From Gammaproteobacteria bacterium (GTDB lineage Bacteria; Pseudomonadota; Gammaproteobacteria; Nevskiales; Nevskiaceae), in NCBI GenBank assembly GCA_022599775.1, contig JAHZLQ010000008.1, forward strand, positions 1 to 64,000: a DNA stretch of 64,000 nucleotides, read 5' to 3'. This document shows, one piece after another, positions 34,891-43,618 of the stretch. The position numbers and the translations under genes are program-made. The first letter of the stretch is position 1. Every line of letters begins with the position of its first letter. The notes below the pieces were generated by a model. The model searched no databases. It had not been told where the DNA came from and saw only the letters and a program-made list of their open reading frames with translations.

Positions 34891-35430
34891 TCAGGTGTCC
34901 AGGGTCAGGTGGTCGCCCAGCAATTCAATCGATTGCTTGGCGCGGCTCTCAAGCCAGTGAATCGCAAACAGGCCGGACAAGGCGCCGACCATGCCGGCCA
35001 TCGTGGGGATGGTGGCTTGGGAGACGCCGGAGGCCATCAGCCGGGGGTTGCCCATGCCGGCGCTGGCCATGACGTCAAACACGGCGATCATGCCGGTGAC
35101 GGTGCCCATCAGCCCAAACAGGGGGCAGATGGCGACCAGGGTCTTGATCGCGCCCAGAAAACGGCCGGCGTCGAGACGCACGCCGGCAATCAGGGCGCGA
35201 CGGATCTGGTGGGCCTGCCAGGAGTGGTGTTCTCCTCGGGCCTGCCAGAGGTGTTCGACGCGTTGCTGCTGTTTGGGAAAGCTCAGCATGAAATAACCGA
35301 GCCGTTCGATGATCAGCAGCCACATGATGAAAATGACCACGGCGATGGCGAGCAGCACCGGGCCGCCGGCGTCCAGAAAGCTCTGAATCCGGGACCCGAC
35401 GTCGAAGATCGCAAATAAAATCCGCTCCAT
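34891..35430 (-). CDS. exbB: ExbB/TolQ-family proton channel (short ExbB2)
   Basis: A 179-residue MotA/TolQ/ExbB protein with three membrane helices; the conserved channel region reads CPLFGLMGTVTGMIAVFDVM and then GVSQATIPTMAGMVGALSGLFA. It would form the pentameric channel around ExbD. It follows a second, longer ExbB-like gene, as in TonB2 systems where TtpC and ExbB2 work together. Confidence 0.93.
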   Translation of the reverse strand: MERILFAIFDVGSRIQSFLDAGGPVLLAIAVVIFIMWLLIIERLGYFMLSFPKQQQRVEHLWQARGEHHSWQAHQIRRALIAGVRLDAGRFLGAIKTLVAICPLFGLMGTVTGMIAVFDVMASAGMGNPRLMASGVSQATIPTMAGMVGALSGLFAIHWLESRAKQSIELLGDHLTLDT

Positions 35431-35495
35431 TTTTTCTCTCCTTTTTTCCGCCCGCCCCTAGCGATCCCAAGGGGGCCGGGGGCGGACGGGGGAAA

Positions 35496-36947
35496 TCAGG
35501 TGCGGACGCTGGGGCTGCCCATCGCGCTGCGGCCCCGTTCCATGTATTCGGCGATCAGGCCGGCACTTTGCTCGCGCAGGCGGTGAATCACGGATTTGGC
35601 GCGGGCGGAGGCGGCGGAGTGCAGAAACACGACGGGAATGGCAACGCACAGGCCCAGCACGGTGGTGACCAGGGCCTGGGAGATGCCGCCGGCCATGGTC
35701 TTGGGGTCGCCGGTGCCAAACAGGGTGATGGCCTGGAAGGTGTTGATCATGCCGGTGACGGTGCCGAGCAGACCGAGCAGCGGGGCGGCGACGGAGATGA
35801 TCTTGAGAAACATGAGCCCGCGGTTGATTTTGGGCAGCTCTTTCAGGGTGGCTTCGCCGAGTTTCATTTCCAGGGTTTCGGCGTCGACGCCGGTGTTGGC
35901 GTGGTAGGCCTTGAGCACGCGACCCAGGGGGTTGCCCGCACTGGGGTGTTCGACGTCGCGCTCCTGCTGGGCGACTTTGAGGCCGACGATGGAGAGGGTG
36001 ATGATGCGCTCGAGCGCGAGCAGCAGGGCGACGATGCCCAGGCCGATGATGACGTAGCCGACGATGCCGCCTTGTTCGATGCGGTCGCCCAGGGTCGGGG
36101 ATTCGACCAGGCGGGCGAGCAATGAGCCGCCAGTGGGGTCGAGGCCGAGCTCGGCGACGGGCTCGTCGGATTCGGCGTAGTCGTCGATCATGTCGAGGTA
36201 GCGGCCGGACGGCTGGCGCTTGAGCTCGGCGAGCTGTTGGTCACCGCCGCGCCAGGCGAGATAGCGTGGCTCGGGGTCGTTGGTGACGACGCCGAAGGCG
36301 CCGATGCGAATGACGTTTTCGTTGACTTCGCGGCCGGCGGCGTTGAGCACGGGGGCGTCGAAGCGCACGACCTTGCCGGTTTCGGTCATTTCGCGTTGCA
36401 GCTCGAACCAGAGTTGTTCGATTTCGTCGATCGTGGAGATCTGCGAGGCGCGGCTCATCTTTTTCGCAAACGCTTCGAGAAATTCTCCGCGGTCGGGGTA
36501 TTGGGCGGACACCGGGGAGTCGTGGAACACGCCCTGCAGGTCGCCGGCGGTCTGCTGGAAAATGCCAAACAGTTCCTTCAAGGCGCCGAGCTTGTTGGTC
36601 AGTGTCTGTTCGCGGACGGTGATCTGTTCTTTGTTGGCGTCGAAGTTTTGTTCGAGTTGTTTGCTGCGCGCTTCGGCGGCGTCGCGGCGTGCGTTGGCTT
36701 CGGCCAGGAGTTGGGCCTGCCGGTCGCGGGCGCTGGCGAATTCGGCTTCGCGGCGCTTGAGCTCGCTTTGGTCCTGCAGGGTCTTGCTCTGGACCATGTC
36801 GAGCAGGCTGTCCAGCGATTCGGCTTGATTTTGATCCTGGCTCTGGCCGTAGGCGGGGACGCTGGCGAGGCCCAGGGCGAGCAGGCTGGCGAGCAGGCCA
36901 CTCGTGCGTCCGGTGGCGCCGGGGCGACTCAAGGAGGAAAACATCAT
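35496..36947 (-). CDS. TtpC-like long ExbB/TolQ protein
   Basis: A 483-residue protein: signal peptide (LLASLLALGLASVPAYG), a periplasmic coiled coil (about 45-135, rich in Glu/Gln/Arg/Ala), a globular periplasmic part, then a MotA/TolQ/ExbB channel domain at the C-terminus (IVGYVIIGLGIVALLLALER; APLLGLLGTVTGMINTFQAI; ALVTTVLGLCVAIPVVF). This layout matches TtpC, needed for TonB2 function in Vibrio. Its ATG overlaps the DUF3450 stop as ATGA. Confidence 0.9.
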   Translation of the reverse strand: MMFSSLSRPGATGRTSGLLASLLALGLASVPAYGQSQDQNQAESLDSLLDMVQSKTLQDQSELKRREAEFASARDRQAQLLAEANARRDAAEARSKQLEQNFDANKEQITVREQTLTNKLGALKELFGIFQQTAGDLQGVFHDSPVSAQYPDRGEFLEAFAKKMSRASQISTIDEIEQLWFELQREMTETGKVVRFDAPVLNAAGREVNENVIRIGAFGVVTNDPEPRYLAWRGGDQQLAELKRQPSGRYLDMIDDYAESDEPVAELGLDPTGGSLLARLVESPTLGDRIEQGGIVGYVIIGLGIVALLLALERIITLSIVGLKVAQQERDVEHPSAGNPLGRVLKAYHANTGVDAETLEMKLGEATLKELPKINRGLMFLKIISVAAPLLGLLGTVTGMINTFQAITLFGTGDPKTMAGGISQALVTTVLGLCVAIPVVFLHSAASARAKSVIHRLREQSAGLIAEYMERGRSAMGSPSVRT

Positions 36948-37780
36948 GACTGGGCCTCCTCGGGCGTGGGCAGGGGCAGCGTCAGCAGGTCGGGGGCGAC
37001 GAGCTTGCGCGCGACTTTGATGGCATCGCGCAGGGGGTTTCGGTATTGGGCGGGCAGGTCGACCCAGGTCTTTTGCTCGGCGTCCCAGCGGCCGCTCTGG
37101 CTGCCGTCGATGGTCTGGTAGTACAGGCCGATCCGGCCCACGCGCAGGAAGTCGACTTCGAGCTTCTGGCCGTCGATGTTTTCGGTGCCGGTGTAGGCTT
37201 CGATGGTGCGGCCGAATTCAAGCTCGACGGTGTAGGCTTCGAGCACTTGACGGAATTTCTCGGCGACGGTGACGTCGACCCGGTCCATGGCTTCGGTGAC
37301 GAATTCAATCCGCTCGGCGCGCTCGCCGGCGAGAAATGGCAGGTCGAGCGAGATGAATTGCTCGAGTGCGCCGACCATGCGCTGCATCAGCGGCAGAATC
37401 TGTCGATCGACGGTGGTGGCTTTGGAGATGGAGTCGTCGAGGTCGGACAGCTCTTGCTGCTGCAGCGCCAGCTGGCGCCCCAGCTGCTTGTTATACGCGT
37501 CCAGGCCTTCGATCTCGCGCAGCACCGTGCGGTATTCGGAGGCGAGGTCTTGCTTTTGCTCCGCCAGTCCGTCCACCCGCTGCTGTGAGGCCGCCTGCGA
37601 CACCAGCCAGGCGTCCGAGGCTTGGATCACGTTGCTGACCGTCGCCGCTTGGGCGAGGGGCGACCCGATCCAGCCGAGCATTCCGATCAACAAGGCCGTC
37701 AAGATCATTGCGCGACGACCGGTGTACGGCACCTCGCGACTTACCGAAACTTCGAAACCGCGGTCAATCTGGCAACTCAT
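36944..37780 (-). CDS. DUF3450 periplasmic protein, first gene of the TonB2 operon
   Basis: A 278-residue protein with an N-terminal signal (ILTALLIGMLGWIGSPLAQA) and a long helical coiled coil (about 55-110, ASEYRTVLREIEGLDAYNKQ), then the DUF3450 core (LPLMQRMVGALEQFI, DLPFLAGERAERI, LLYQT-like IGLYYQTIDG). DUF3450 genes stand at the head of TtpC-ExbB-ExbD-TonB-TPR operons. GAGGAGAGG before the ATG supports this start. A palindromic operator and -10 box lie about 355-380 bases upstream, implying a long leader. Confidence 0.9.
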   Translation of the reverse strand: MSCQIDRGFEVSVSREVPYTGRRAMILTALLIGMLGWIGSPLAQAATVSNVIQASDAWLVSQAASQQRVDGLAEQKQDLASEYRTVLREIEGLDAYNKQLGRQLALQQQELSDLDDSISKATTVDRQILPLMQRMVGALEQFISLDLPFLAGERAERIEFVTEAMDRVDVTVAEKFRQVLEAYTVELEFGRTIEAYTGTENIDGQKLEVDFLRVGRIGLYYQTIDGSQSGRWDAEQKTWVDLPAQYRNPLRDAIKVARKLVAPDLLTLPLPTPEEAQS

Positions 37781-38232
37781 GCAATCCTCTCCTCGCGACT
37801 GTTCTACTTTTAGATAGTCGGACTAAACCTATTGATGTTTTCGTGACCATCAGGAATACGAACTCTGCATCCCGGATGCTTCCACGAAGCGAGAGCAATC
37901 AGTATCTAGCCACGCGTCCTTGCATCTTTTTCCGGCACGCGTACAGGGCGCGCACCTCATGCATGGCGGCGTCAGCAGCCAATGAAATTGGTGGCGAGCA
38001 CAGAAACGTGCCTCGACAGGCGACAGCCGTCAGCCCACAGGGATACAGGATCGGGGTACGTGATCTTGGACATGAACTCACTCTCTCCAGACTCTCGCCA
38101 ACAAAACGCAGCCGATATTCGAGCGCCGCGTCTATTCTATGTTTTCTAGTACGGTACCATACTTTTTAGGAATGGCAAACGCCAAATCCACAATAATGCG
38201 CAGGTCCGGATTCGCTTGCGCTCGATCCCCTG
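37781..38232 (-). promoter_or_regulatory. Long leader and promoter region of the TonB2 operon
   Basis: This 452-base gap lies between the thiolase stop and the DUF3450 gene, both on the minus strand. Near its far end are the motif C operator (38149-38162) and, downstream on the minus strand, a TAGAAT -10 box (38139-38134). I see no credible gene in the remaining 350 bases; the only minus-strand frame (37899-38081) lacks a ribosome site and family features. The leader might carry regulation of its own, but I see no known riboswitch. Confidence 0.5.
38149..38162. promoter_or_regulatory. Motif C operator candidate (GTACGGTACCATAC)
   Basis: It matches GTATGG-N2-CCATAC at all but one base. It overlaps the -35 position of the minus-strand promoter whose -10 is TAGAAT at 38134-38139, leading into the TonB2 operon. 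The thiolase gene lies upstream and is read in the same direction, so this site cannot control it. Confidence 0.6.
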
Positions 38233-39435
38233 TTACGCGCCTTCGGCGCCCACAATGCTGATCGCGCAGACTCCGTTGTAGGGTACGCCTCCCAGGTTGT
38301 GGGACAAACCGAGCTTTGGGGCCTTCAGCTGCCGCGCGCCCGCACGTCCGTTGAGCTGCAGATAATGCTCATAAACCATCCGCAGTCCAGATGCTCCGAC
38401 AGGATGTCCAAAGCACTTGAGCCCACCGTCGATCTGGCACGGGATCTCGCCGTCCGCATCGAACACGCCATCGAGCACGTCGCGCCATGCGTTCCCGTCT
38501 TCGGAAACGCCCAGATCTTCCATGGTGACGAGTTCGGTGATCGAAAAGCAGTCATGAACTTCCAGTGCACTGAGTTCGCGCCGCGGGTTTGTGATACCGG
38601 CCTCGCTATAGGCAGCCTTCGCCGCATTGCGTGTGTTCTGAACATAGGAACCATCCCACTCACCGGTCCCCTGCTCGCGACCGGCACTGGCCGACAGCTG
38701 GATCGCCTTGATCGTCACCAGTTCATGCTTGCCGAGCGCGCGTGCAATCTCGGGCGTGGTCACGATCGCGCAGGCGGCACCATCCGAAACGCCACAACAA
38801 TCGAAGACGCCCAGCGGTTCGGCGATCATCGGCGCGTTCAAAATCGTGTCCATGTCCACGGCCTTGCGCAGATGGGCCTTGGGATTCTTGGCACCATTCT
38901 GATGACTCTTCCACGACACGCGGCCGATCGAGCGCTTGAGATCGTCCTTGGAAATGCCGTATCGCGCCCGGTAACCGGCAGCGAGCTGTGCGAAGCCCGC
39001 TGGCGCGGATCCATACGGCATCCACAGGTCGTTGAAGGTGCCCTTGGTCATCACCGGCAAGCCGCCGTATCCGGTGTCCTTGAGTTTTTCCACGCCAATC
39101 GCCAAGGCGATATCGACGACGCCGGCGGCCACCGCATAGGCCGCGCCACGCAAGGCCTCGGTTCCCGTGGCGCACATGTTCTCGACCCGGGTGACGGGGA
39201 TGCCTTCCAGCCGCAACGCGGTGGAAAGCGGGATTGCCGAGTTGCCCACATTGATGCGATCCAGCGCCGAGCCAAACCAGGCCGCACCGATCTCTGACTT
39301 TTCGATGCCGGCATCACCCAGCGCCTCGGTAAACGCTTCGAGCATCAGTGCATCGGAGCCCGTGTCCCAGCGTTCACCAAACTTGGAACAACCCATTCCG
39401 AGAATCGCGACCTTGTCTTTGATGCCTGTAGCCAT
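38233..39435 (-). CDS. Thiolase-family acyltransferase
   Basis: A 400-residue thiolase-superfamily enzyme with the nucleophile in VENMCATGTEAL, HDCFSITELV, the loop LKCFGHPVGASGLR and the terminal SHNLGGVPYNGVCAISIVG. It would cleave or transfer a 3-ketoacyl-CoA; this subgroup often pairs with a DUF35 protein. Its upstream neighbour ends in a DUF35 domain and lies 16 bases away, so the two probably form a complex. ATG at 39435 is preferred to an earlier in-frame start that overlaps the neighbour. Confidence 0.88.
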   Translation of the reverse strand: MATGIKDKVAILGMGCSKFGERWDTGSDALMLEAFTEALGDAGIEKSEIGAAWFGSALDRINVGNSAIPLSTALRLEGIPVTRVENMCATGTEALRGAAYAVAAGVVDIALAIGVEKLKDTGYGGLPVMTKGTFNDLWMPYGSAPAGFAQLAAGYRARYGISKDDLKRSIGRVSWKSHQNGAKNPKAHLRKAVDMDTILNAPMIAEPLGVFDCCGVSDGAACAIVTTPEIARALGKHELVTIKAIQLSASAGREQGTGEWDGSYVQNTRNAAKAAYSEAGITNPRRELSALEVHDCFSITELVTMEDLGVSEDGNAWRDVLDGVFDADGEIPCQIDGGLKCFGHPVGASGLRMVYEHYLQLNGRAGARQLKAPKLGLSHNLGGVPYNGVCAISIVGAEGA

Positions 39436-39451
39436 TGAACTTTTCCCGTAA

Positions 39452-40906
39452 CTAACCTGCGATTGCCGGAGACGCCTTCCAGAAATAGCGCGCAAAGCCG
39501 CGTAGACGGTCGCGTTCCTTGATGCGGAAGCTGGCCTTCAGCGGCGTTCCGACATCGATTCCCGTCGGCCCCACGTCCACGATTTCCATCAGAATCCTGG
39601 CGCCGCAGTCGAACTGAATGAGCCCCATGTACAGGGGCGGCGCCGGTGAGTACTGCAGCCAGTCCGCCGTGAATGTGGCGATCTGTGCCGGCTCGTCCGC
39701 CAAGGGATAGGGGCGCTGCGTATCGGCGGCCCCACAGTTCACGCAAGTTGGCAAGGACGGGAACTGAACGGCCTCGCAGGCACTGCAGCGGCCACCAACG
39801 AAACCGAGCGACTGGTCGGCGGTGCGATACAGCTGCGTCAGCGCGGTCTTGTTGTCGACCTCGGCACGCATGCCCCAATCCAGGTCCACCTGCCGATCGA
39901 ACGACAGCAGCTTGAGGTAGGCCGTCTCTTCGATGCGATTTGCAATGGATTGCTCGACGCCTCGCCGCGTACCCGAACCGCTGATGTCCCCCTTCTCAAA
40001 CACCACGATCTCGCAACCGTGCGCAAACGAAACGATCACGATTTTGTCGCCCGGCTTGGCCCGTTCCAGCGCCGATGCCAACATCAGCAGCGGGTGCGCC
40101 GCCCCGGTATCACCGACCCGATCCTGCAGATTCGGAAGCACGCGTTCGGGTTCAATTCCCAGACGCCGGGCAACGAGCGCATCCGCGCCACGGCTGCCGC
40201 CACAATGTCCGAAGTAGGCGATCTCAGAAGCCTCGAACCCGAGCCGCTTGCTCAGGATTGCAAGGGTCTCGGGAACGAACTTGAGCACGCCTTCGTCTCG
40301 AATCCAGCGGTCTTCCCACTGATAGTCGAAATCCGAGCCGGACTGGCGAAAGTGATCGAAGAACGGCTGCGAAACCGTCTCGCTGCCGAGAAAGCGCGCG
40401 ACGAGGTCCTCGCCCTGACCGATCAACAGCGCCGCTGCGGCGCAGCCATATTGCAGCTCCTGTGCACTGCCCGGCTTGGCGATGCGTTGCTCGCTGGCGA
40501 CGATCAACTGATCGCCCGCCCCCGCCATCGCACAGGAATCGATCAGCGCGCTCAATCCGGCACGCGTGGAGCCGCTCATTTCACGACTGCGCGCCGCTCT
40601 GGGCAAACGCAGCGCGGCGGCAACGATGGCGGCACCGCTCAAATCGGCATAGGGCGCGCTGGTGCTGGCGACGGTCAGCCCGCGAACGGCATCTCGATCG
40701 GCATCTCGCAGGCAGTCACGCCCTGCTTCCACCGCCATCGTGATGACATCCTCGTCCCAAGCACACACGGAACGCTCGCCCTTGGGCGAAGACTTGGGCG
40801 CGGGAAACGCCCAGCGATTGGCCTCCGCGATCAGCTTCCTGCTGAAACGCCGCGGCGGCACATAGGCGCCGAACGACTTGATGCCGATGCCTGAAGGATT
40901 TGGCAT
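39452..40906 (-). CDS. HMG-CoA-synthase/KAS III-like protein fused to a DUF35 zinc ribbon
   Basis: A 484-residue fusion. The N-terminal 350 residues have the thiolase-fold HMG-CoA synthase/KAS III layout (GIGIKSFGAYVPPRRFSR; GCAAAALLIG; AYFGHCGGSRG; DTGAAHPLLML). The C-terminal part is a zinc ribbon (Cys374, 377, 388, 391) and OB-fold. At the usual nucleophile position the sequence is SGSTRAGLSAL, with Thr114 in place of Cys, so Claisen condensation by the normal mechanism is doubtful; a CoA-binding, retro-aldol or structural role is possible. It is transcribed with the thiolase downstream. Its promoter has TATAAC at 40975-40980 and a motif C site above it. Confidence 0.85.
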   Translation of the reverse strand: MPNPSGIGIKSFGAYVPPRRFSRKLIAEANRWAFPAPKSSPKGERSVCAWDEDVITMAVEAGRDCLRDADRDAVRGLTVASTSAPYADLSGAAIVAAALRLPRAARSREMSGSTRAGLSALIDSCAMAGAGDQLIVASEQRIAKPGSAQELQYGCAAAALLIGQGEDLVARFLGSETVSQPFFDHFRQSGSDFDYQWEDRWIRDEGVLKFVPETLAILSKRLGFEASEIAYFGHCGGSRGADALVARRLGIEPERVLPNLQDRVGDTGAAHPLLMLASALERAKPGDKIVIVSFAHGCEIVVFEKGDISGSGTRRGVEQSIANRIEETAYLKLLSFDRQVDLDWGMRAEVDNKTALTQLYRTADQSLGFVGGRCSACEAVQFPSLPTCVNCGAADTQRPYPLADEPAQIATFTADWLQYSPAPPLYMGLIQFDCGARILMEIVDVGPTGIDVGTPLKASFRIKERDRLRGFARYFWKASPAIAG

Positions 40907-40974
40907 GGGAACTCCTACCCTCGATTGGTTTAGGGGAACTAGGTCGCGCCTACGGCACGCCGAATCGTTCTCGC

Positions 40975-41020
40975 GTTATAGTGAAGGCCTCGCACTTCGT
41001 ATGGTATCTTACTATATATT
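40975..41020. promoter_or_regulatory. Divergent promoter with motif C operator (GTATGGTATCTTAC)
   Basis: Between the HMGS-like gene (minus) and the CitE-like gene (plus) lies GTATGGTATCTTAC at 40999-41012, two mismatches from GTATGG-N2-CCATAC. A minus-strand -10 TATAAC lies at 40980-40975, and a plus-strand -10-like TATATT at 41015-41020. A bound protein would cover the minus-strand -35 and abut the plus-strand -10, so it could control both genes. Confidence 0.55.
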
Positions 41021-41085
41021 CGTAGCGCGATACGACGCGGCCCACCGAGGTCTCGCGCCCACACCGAACGCCCCTTCCCATTGCG

Positions 41086-41940
41086 ATGATTCGTTCCCTA
41101 CTCTTCGTCCCTGCAGACAGCGAAAAGAAACTGGCCAAGGCCGCCTCCTGCGGCGCCGACGCGCTGATTCTCGACCTTGAGGATTCGGTACTGCCGGATC
41201 GCAAACCCGCCGCAAGAGCGATGTTGCGGGAGTACTGTTCCACCCCATCCGCATCCTCGCAGTTGTGGGTCCGCGTCAACGATCTGCGGTCCGGCGAACT
41301 GCTGAAGGATCTAGTGGAGACCGTACCGCTGCGGCCCGCGGGCATCGTGCTGCCGAAACTGTTCGGGCCGGAAGACCTGACCCGCGTCTCACACTATCTG
41401 GACGCCCTCGAAGCACAACATGAGCTGCCACCGGGCGACATCCGCATCATGCCGGTCGTGACCGAAACGCCCGCCTGCGTGCTCAGGCTCGGCGAAATGA
41501 TCGGCCAGCCGCAGCCGCGACTCAGCCACATGACCTGGGGGGGCGAGGATCTGAGCGCTGCCATGGGCGCCGGCGATCCGCGCGCCGAGGACGGCTCCTG
41601 GCGGCCGACGTATGCGTTCGCACGGACGCAGTGCCTACTCACGGCGCACGCGATGGGGGTCGAGGCGATCGACACGCTCTATATCGATTTTCGCGATACC
41701 GATGGCCTCATGCAGGCCTGCCGCGAATCCCGTCACAGCGGCTTCACCGGTCGGCTGGCGATCCACCCCAATCAGGTAGCGACGATCAATGAAGCGTTCA
41801 CGCCGACCGAGGCCGAACGCGCGCTCGCCAAACGGATCGTCGAGGCTTTCGCGTCCGGCGCCGGCGCGGTCTCCATCGACGGCAAGATGTACGACATCCC
41901 GCACCTCAAGACTGCGCAGCGGCTGCTCGGATCGAGCTAG
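41086..41940 (+). CDS. CitE-like (HpcH/HpaI family) CoA lyase
   Basis: A 284-residue TIM-barrel lyase beginning MIRSLLFVPADSEKKLAKAA. It shows the CitE family features: LILDLEDSVLPDRKPAAR (metal-site Glu/Asp), VNDLRSGE, VTETPACVL, THMTWGGEDLS-like SHMTWGGEDLSAAMGA and GRLAIHPNQV. These enzymes cleave or condense citramalyl-, malyl- or related 3-hydroxy-acyl-CoA esters. It is the only plus-strand gene between 38 and 52 kb and is divergent from the HMGS-like gene. With the MaoC protein next door it may process a short branched acid left after ring opening. Confidence 0.88.
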   Translation: MIRSLLFVPADSEKKLAKAASCGADALILDLEDSVLPDRKPAARAMLREYCSTPSASSQLWVRVNDLRSGELLKDLVETVPLRPAGIVLPKLFGPEDLTRVSHYLDALEAQHELPPGDIRIMPVVTETPACVLRLGEMIGQPQPRLSHMTWGGEDLSAAMGAGDPRAEDGSWRPTYAFARTQCLLTAHAMGVEAIDTLYIDFRDTDGLMQACRESRHSGFTGRLAIHPNQVATINEAFTPTEAERALAKRIVEAFASGAGAVSIDGKMYDIPHLKTAQRLLGSS

Positions 41941-41964
41941 CCGTCCAACAACGAACCGCGGAGC

Positions 41965-42423
41965 TCAGGCGGCGGGGCGTTTCAGCTGCAGGCCGCTGCG
42001 CTTGCAGTGCGCCACCAGAACGTCGTCCTGATTGAAGCAGCGGTGCATGAACACCACAATGCCGGCGTTGGGGCGCGAACGGCTTTCCCGCAGGTCCAGA
42101 ACTTCGGTTTCAACGTGAATCGTATCGCCGTGAAAAAGCGGATGCGGAAAACGAACCTCGTCCCATCCCAGGTTGGCGACGGCGGTCCCGAAGGTGGTTT
42201 CGTTGACGGAGATCCCCGTCATCAGCCCCAAGGTAAAGGCGCTGTTGACGATACGGCGGCCGAACTCGGTGTGTTCCCGGCAATAGTGCTCATCCAGATG
42301 GATCAGCGCCGGATTGTGGGTGTTGGTCGTGAAGCCGACGTTGTCGGCTTCCGTAATCGTTCGACGGATCGGGTGCTTGAAAATCTGTCCGACCTTGAGC
42401 TCCTCGAAATACAGGCCCGGCAT
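41965..42423 (-). CDS. MaoC-family dehydratase/hydratase
   Basis: A 152-residue single hot-dog MaoC protein (LYFEELKVGQIFKHPIRRTI start) with the motif TNTHNPALIHLDEHYC, then GRRIVNSAFTLGLMTG and FPHPLFHGDTI. Mesaconyl-CoA or 2-enoyl-CoA hydratase activity is typical for this type, which fits the CitE-like lyase encoded convergently 24 bases away (mesaconyl-CoA to citramalyl/methylmalyl-CoA to cleavage). It lies 14 bases after the acyl-CoA dehydrogenase and shares its transcript. Confidence 0.87.
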   Translation of the reverse strand: MPGLYFEELKVGQIFKHPIRRTITEADNVGFTTNTHNPALIHLDEHYCREHTEFGRRIVNSAFTLGLMTGISVNETTFGTAVANLGWDEVRFPHPLFHGDTIHVETEVLDLRESRSRPNAGIVVFMHRCFNQDDVLVAHCKRSGLQLKRPAA

Positions 42424-42437
42424 GGGTCTTGTCCCCT

Positions 42438-43604
42438 TCAGTATGATTTCGGAAGGTCGAGCACGCGCTCGCTGATGAACGACAGAATCATCTGTTCGGT
42501 CACAGGCGCGATGCGCGGCAGCATCGACTCACGGAACAGGCGCTCCACCTGGAATTCGCGAGCATAGCCCATACCGCCATGGGTCAGCACCGCCTTGGTC
42601 GCCGCGTCGAAGCCGGCGCGCGCCGACAGGAATTTGGCGGCGTTGGCCTCGGCACCGCAGGGCAGTTTATTGTCATAAAGAAAGGCCGCGCGCATGCACA
42701 TCCAGTAGGCCGATTCGAGATAGGTCCAGGCTTCGGCCAGAGGGTGCTGTATCCCCTGATTCATGCCGATGGGTCGCCCGAACACCACGCGCTCGCCGGC
42801 ATATTTGGCGGCGCGCCGCAATGCATCCCGACCGATGCCGATGGCTTCGATACCGACCAGCACGCGTTCCGGATTGAGGCTGTCGAGCAGATAGTAGAAG
42901 CCCTTGCCTTCCTCTCCGATCCGATCTTCCTCGGGCACGAAGTAGTCGTCGATGAAGGTCGCGTTGGAGTCCACGGCGTTGCGGCCGAGCTTCTTGATTC
43001 GCCGCACCTCGATCTGGCTTCGGTCGAGATCGGTATAGAACAGGGTCATGCCATCGGCTGGGCGCTTGCAGTCCGCCTTGGGCGTGGTTCGCGCCAGCAG
43101 GACGATCTTGTGCGCTTCCTGACCGGTGGACGTCCACATCTTGCGGCCGCTGACGCGATAACCGCCCTCGACTTTCTTGGCGAAGGTTTTGATGCTGGTG
43201 GTATCGAGGCCGGCGTCCGGTTCGGTCACGCCGAAGCAGGCCTTCTGCTCGCCCAGAACCAGCGGCGTGAGCCAGCGCTGTTTCTGCTCCGGGGTGCCAT
43301 GCACGACGATGGCGTGCGGTCCGAACAGATTGATGTGGATGCTGGATGCGGCCGCCTGACCACCGCCGCTGGAGGCCACCGCGTGCATCATGATCGCCGC
43401 CTCGGTAACGCCGAGGCCGGCACCGCCGACTTCCTCCGGCATGGTGATGCCCAGCCAGCCGGCCGCTGCCATCGCCTTGTAGAACTCCTCGGGGAAGCGG
43501 GCCTCCTCGTCGCACTCGTGCCAATAGTCGTCGGTGAATTCCGCACACACCTTGCGCACCGAAACGTCGATTTCCTGCTGCAATTCTGAGAGTTGAATGT
43601 CCAT
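42438..43604 (-). CDS. Acyl-CoA dehydrogenase
   Basis: A 388-residue acyl-CoA dehydrogenase starting MDIQLSELQQEIDVSVRKVC, with FAD-binding CFGVTEPDAGLDTTSIKTFA and KMWTSTGQEAHKIVLLARTT, FGRPIGMNQGIQHPLAE, and THGGMGYAREFQVERLFRE near the end. The ATG at 43604 has GAAGGA nine bases upstream; the open frame continues far into the next gene but only as a shadow. It may desaturate a cyclic or branched CoA ester (the AliB-type step in cyclohexanecarboxylate breakdown is one option). It is in an operon with CoA-transferase and MaoC genes. Confidence 0.9.
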   Translation of the reverse strand: MDIQLSELQQEIDVSVRKVCAEFTDDYWHECDEEARFPEEFYKAMAAAGWLGITMPEEVGGAGLGVTEAAIMMHAVASSGGGQAAASSIHINLFGPHAIVVHGTPEQKQRWLTPLVLGEQKACFGVTEPDAGLDTTSIKTFAKKVEGGYRVSGRKMWTSTGQEAHKIVLLARTTPKADCKRPADGMTLFYTDLDRSQIEVRRIKKLGRNAVDSNATFIDDYFVPEEDRIGEEGKGFYYLLDSLNPERVLVGIEAIGIGRDALRRAAKYAGERVVFGRPIGMNQGIQHPLAEAWTYLESAYWMCMRAAFLYDNKLPCGAEANAAKFLSARAGFDAATKAVLTHGGMGYAREFQVERLFRESMLPRIAPVTEQMILSFISERVLDLPKSY

Positions 43605-43618
43605 GCGCTTTTCGTCCT

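Noticed and set aside
37899-38081. 60-residue minus-strand gene in the TonB2 leader
   Set aside because: Cys-rich composition without family features, no ribosome site; more likely leader sequence.
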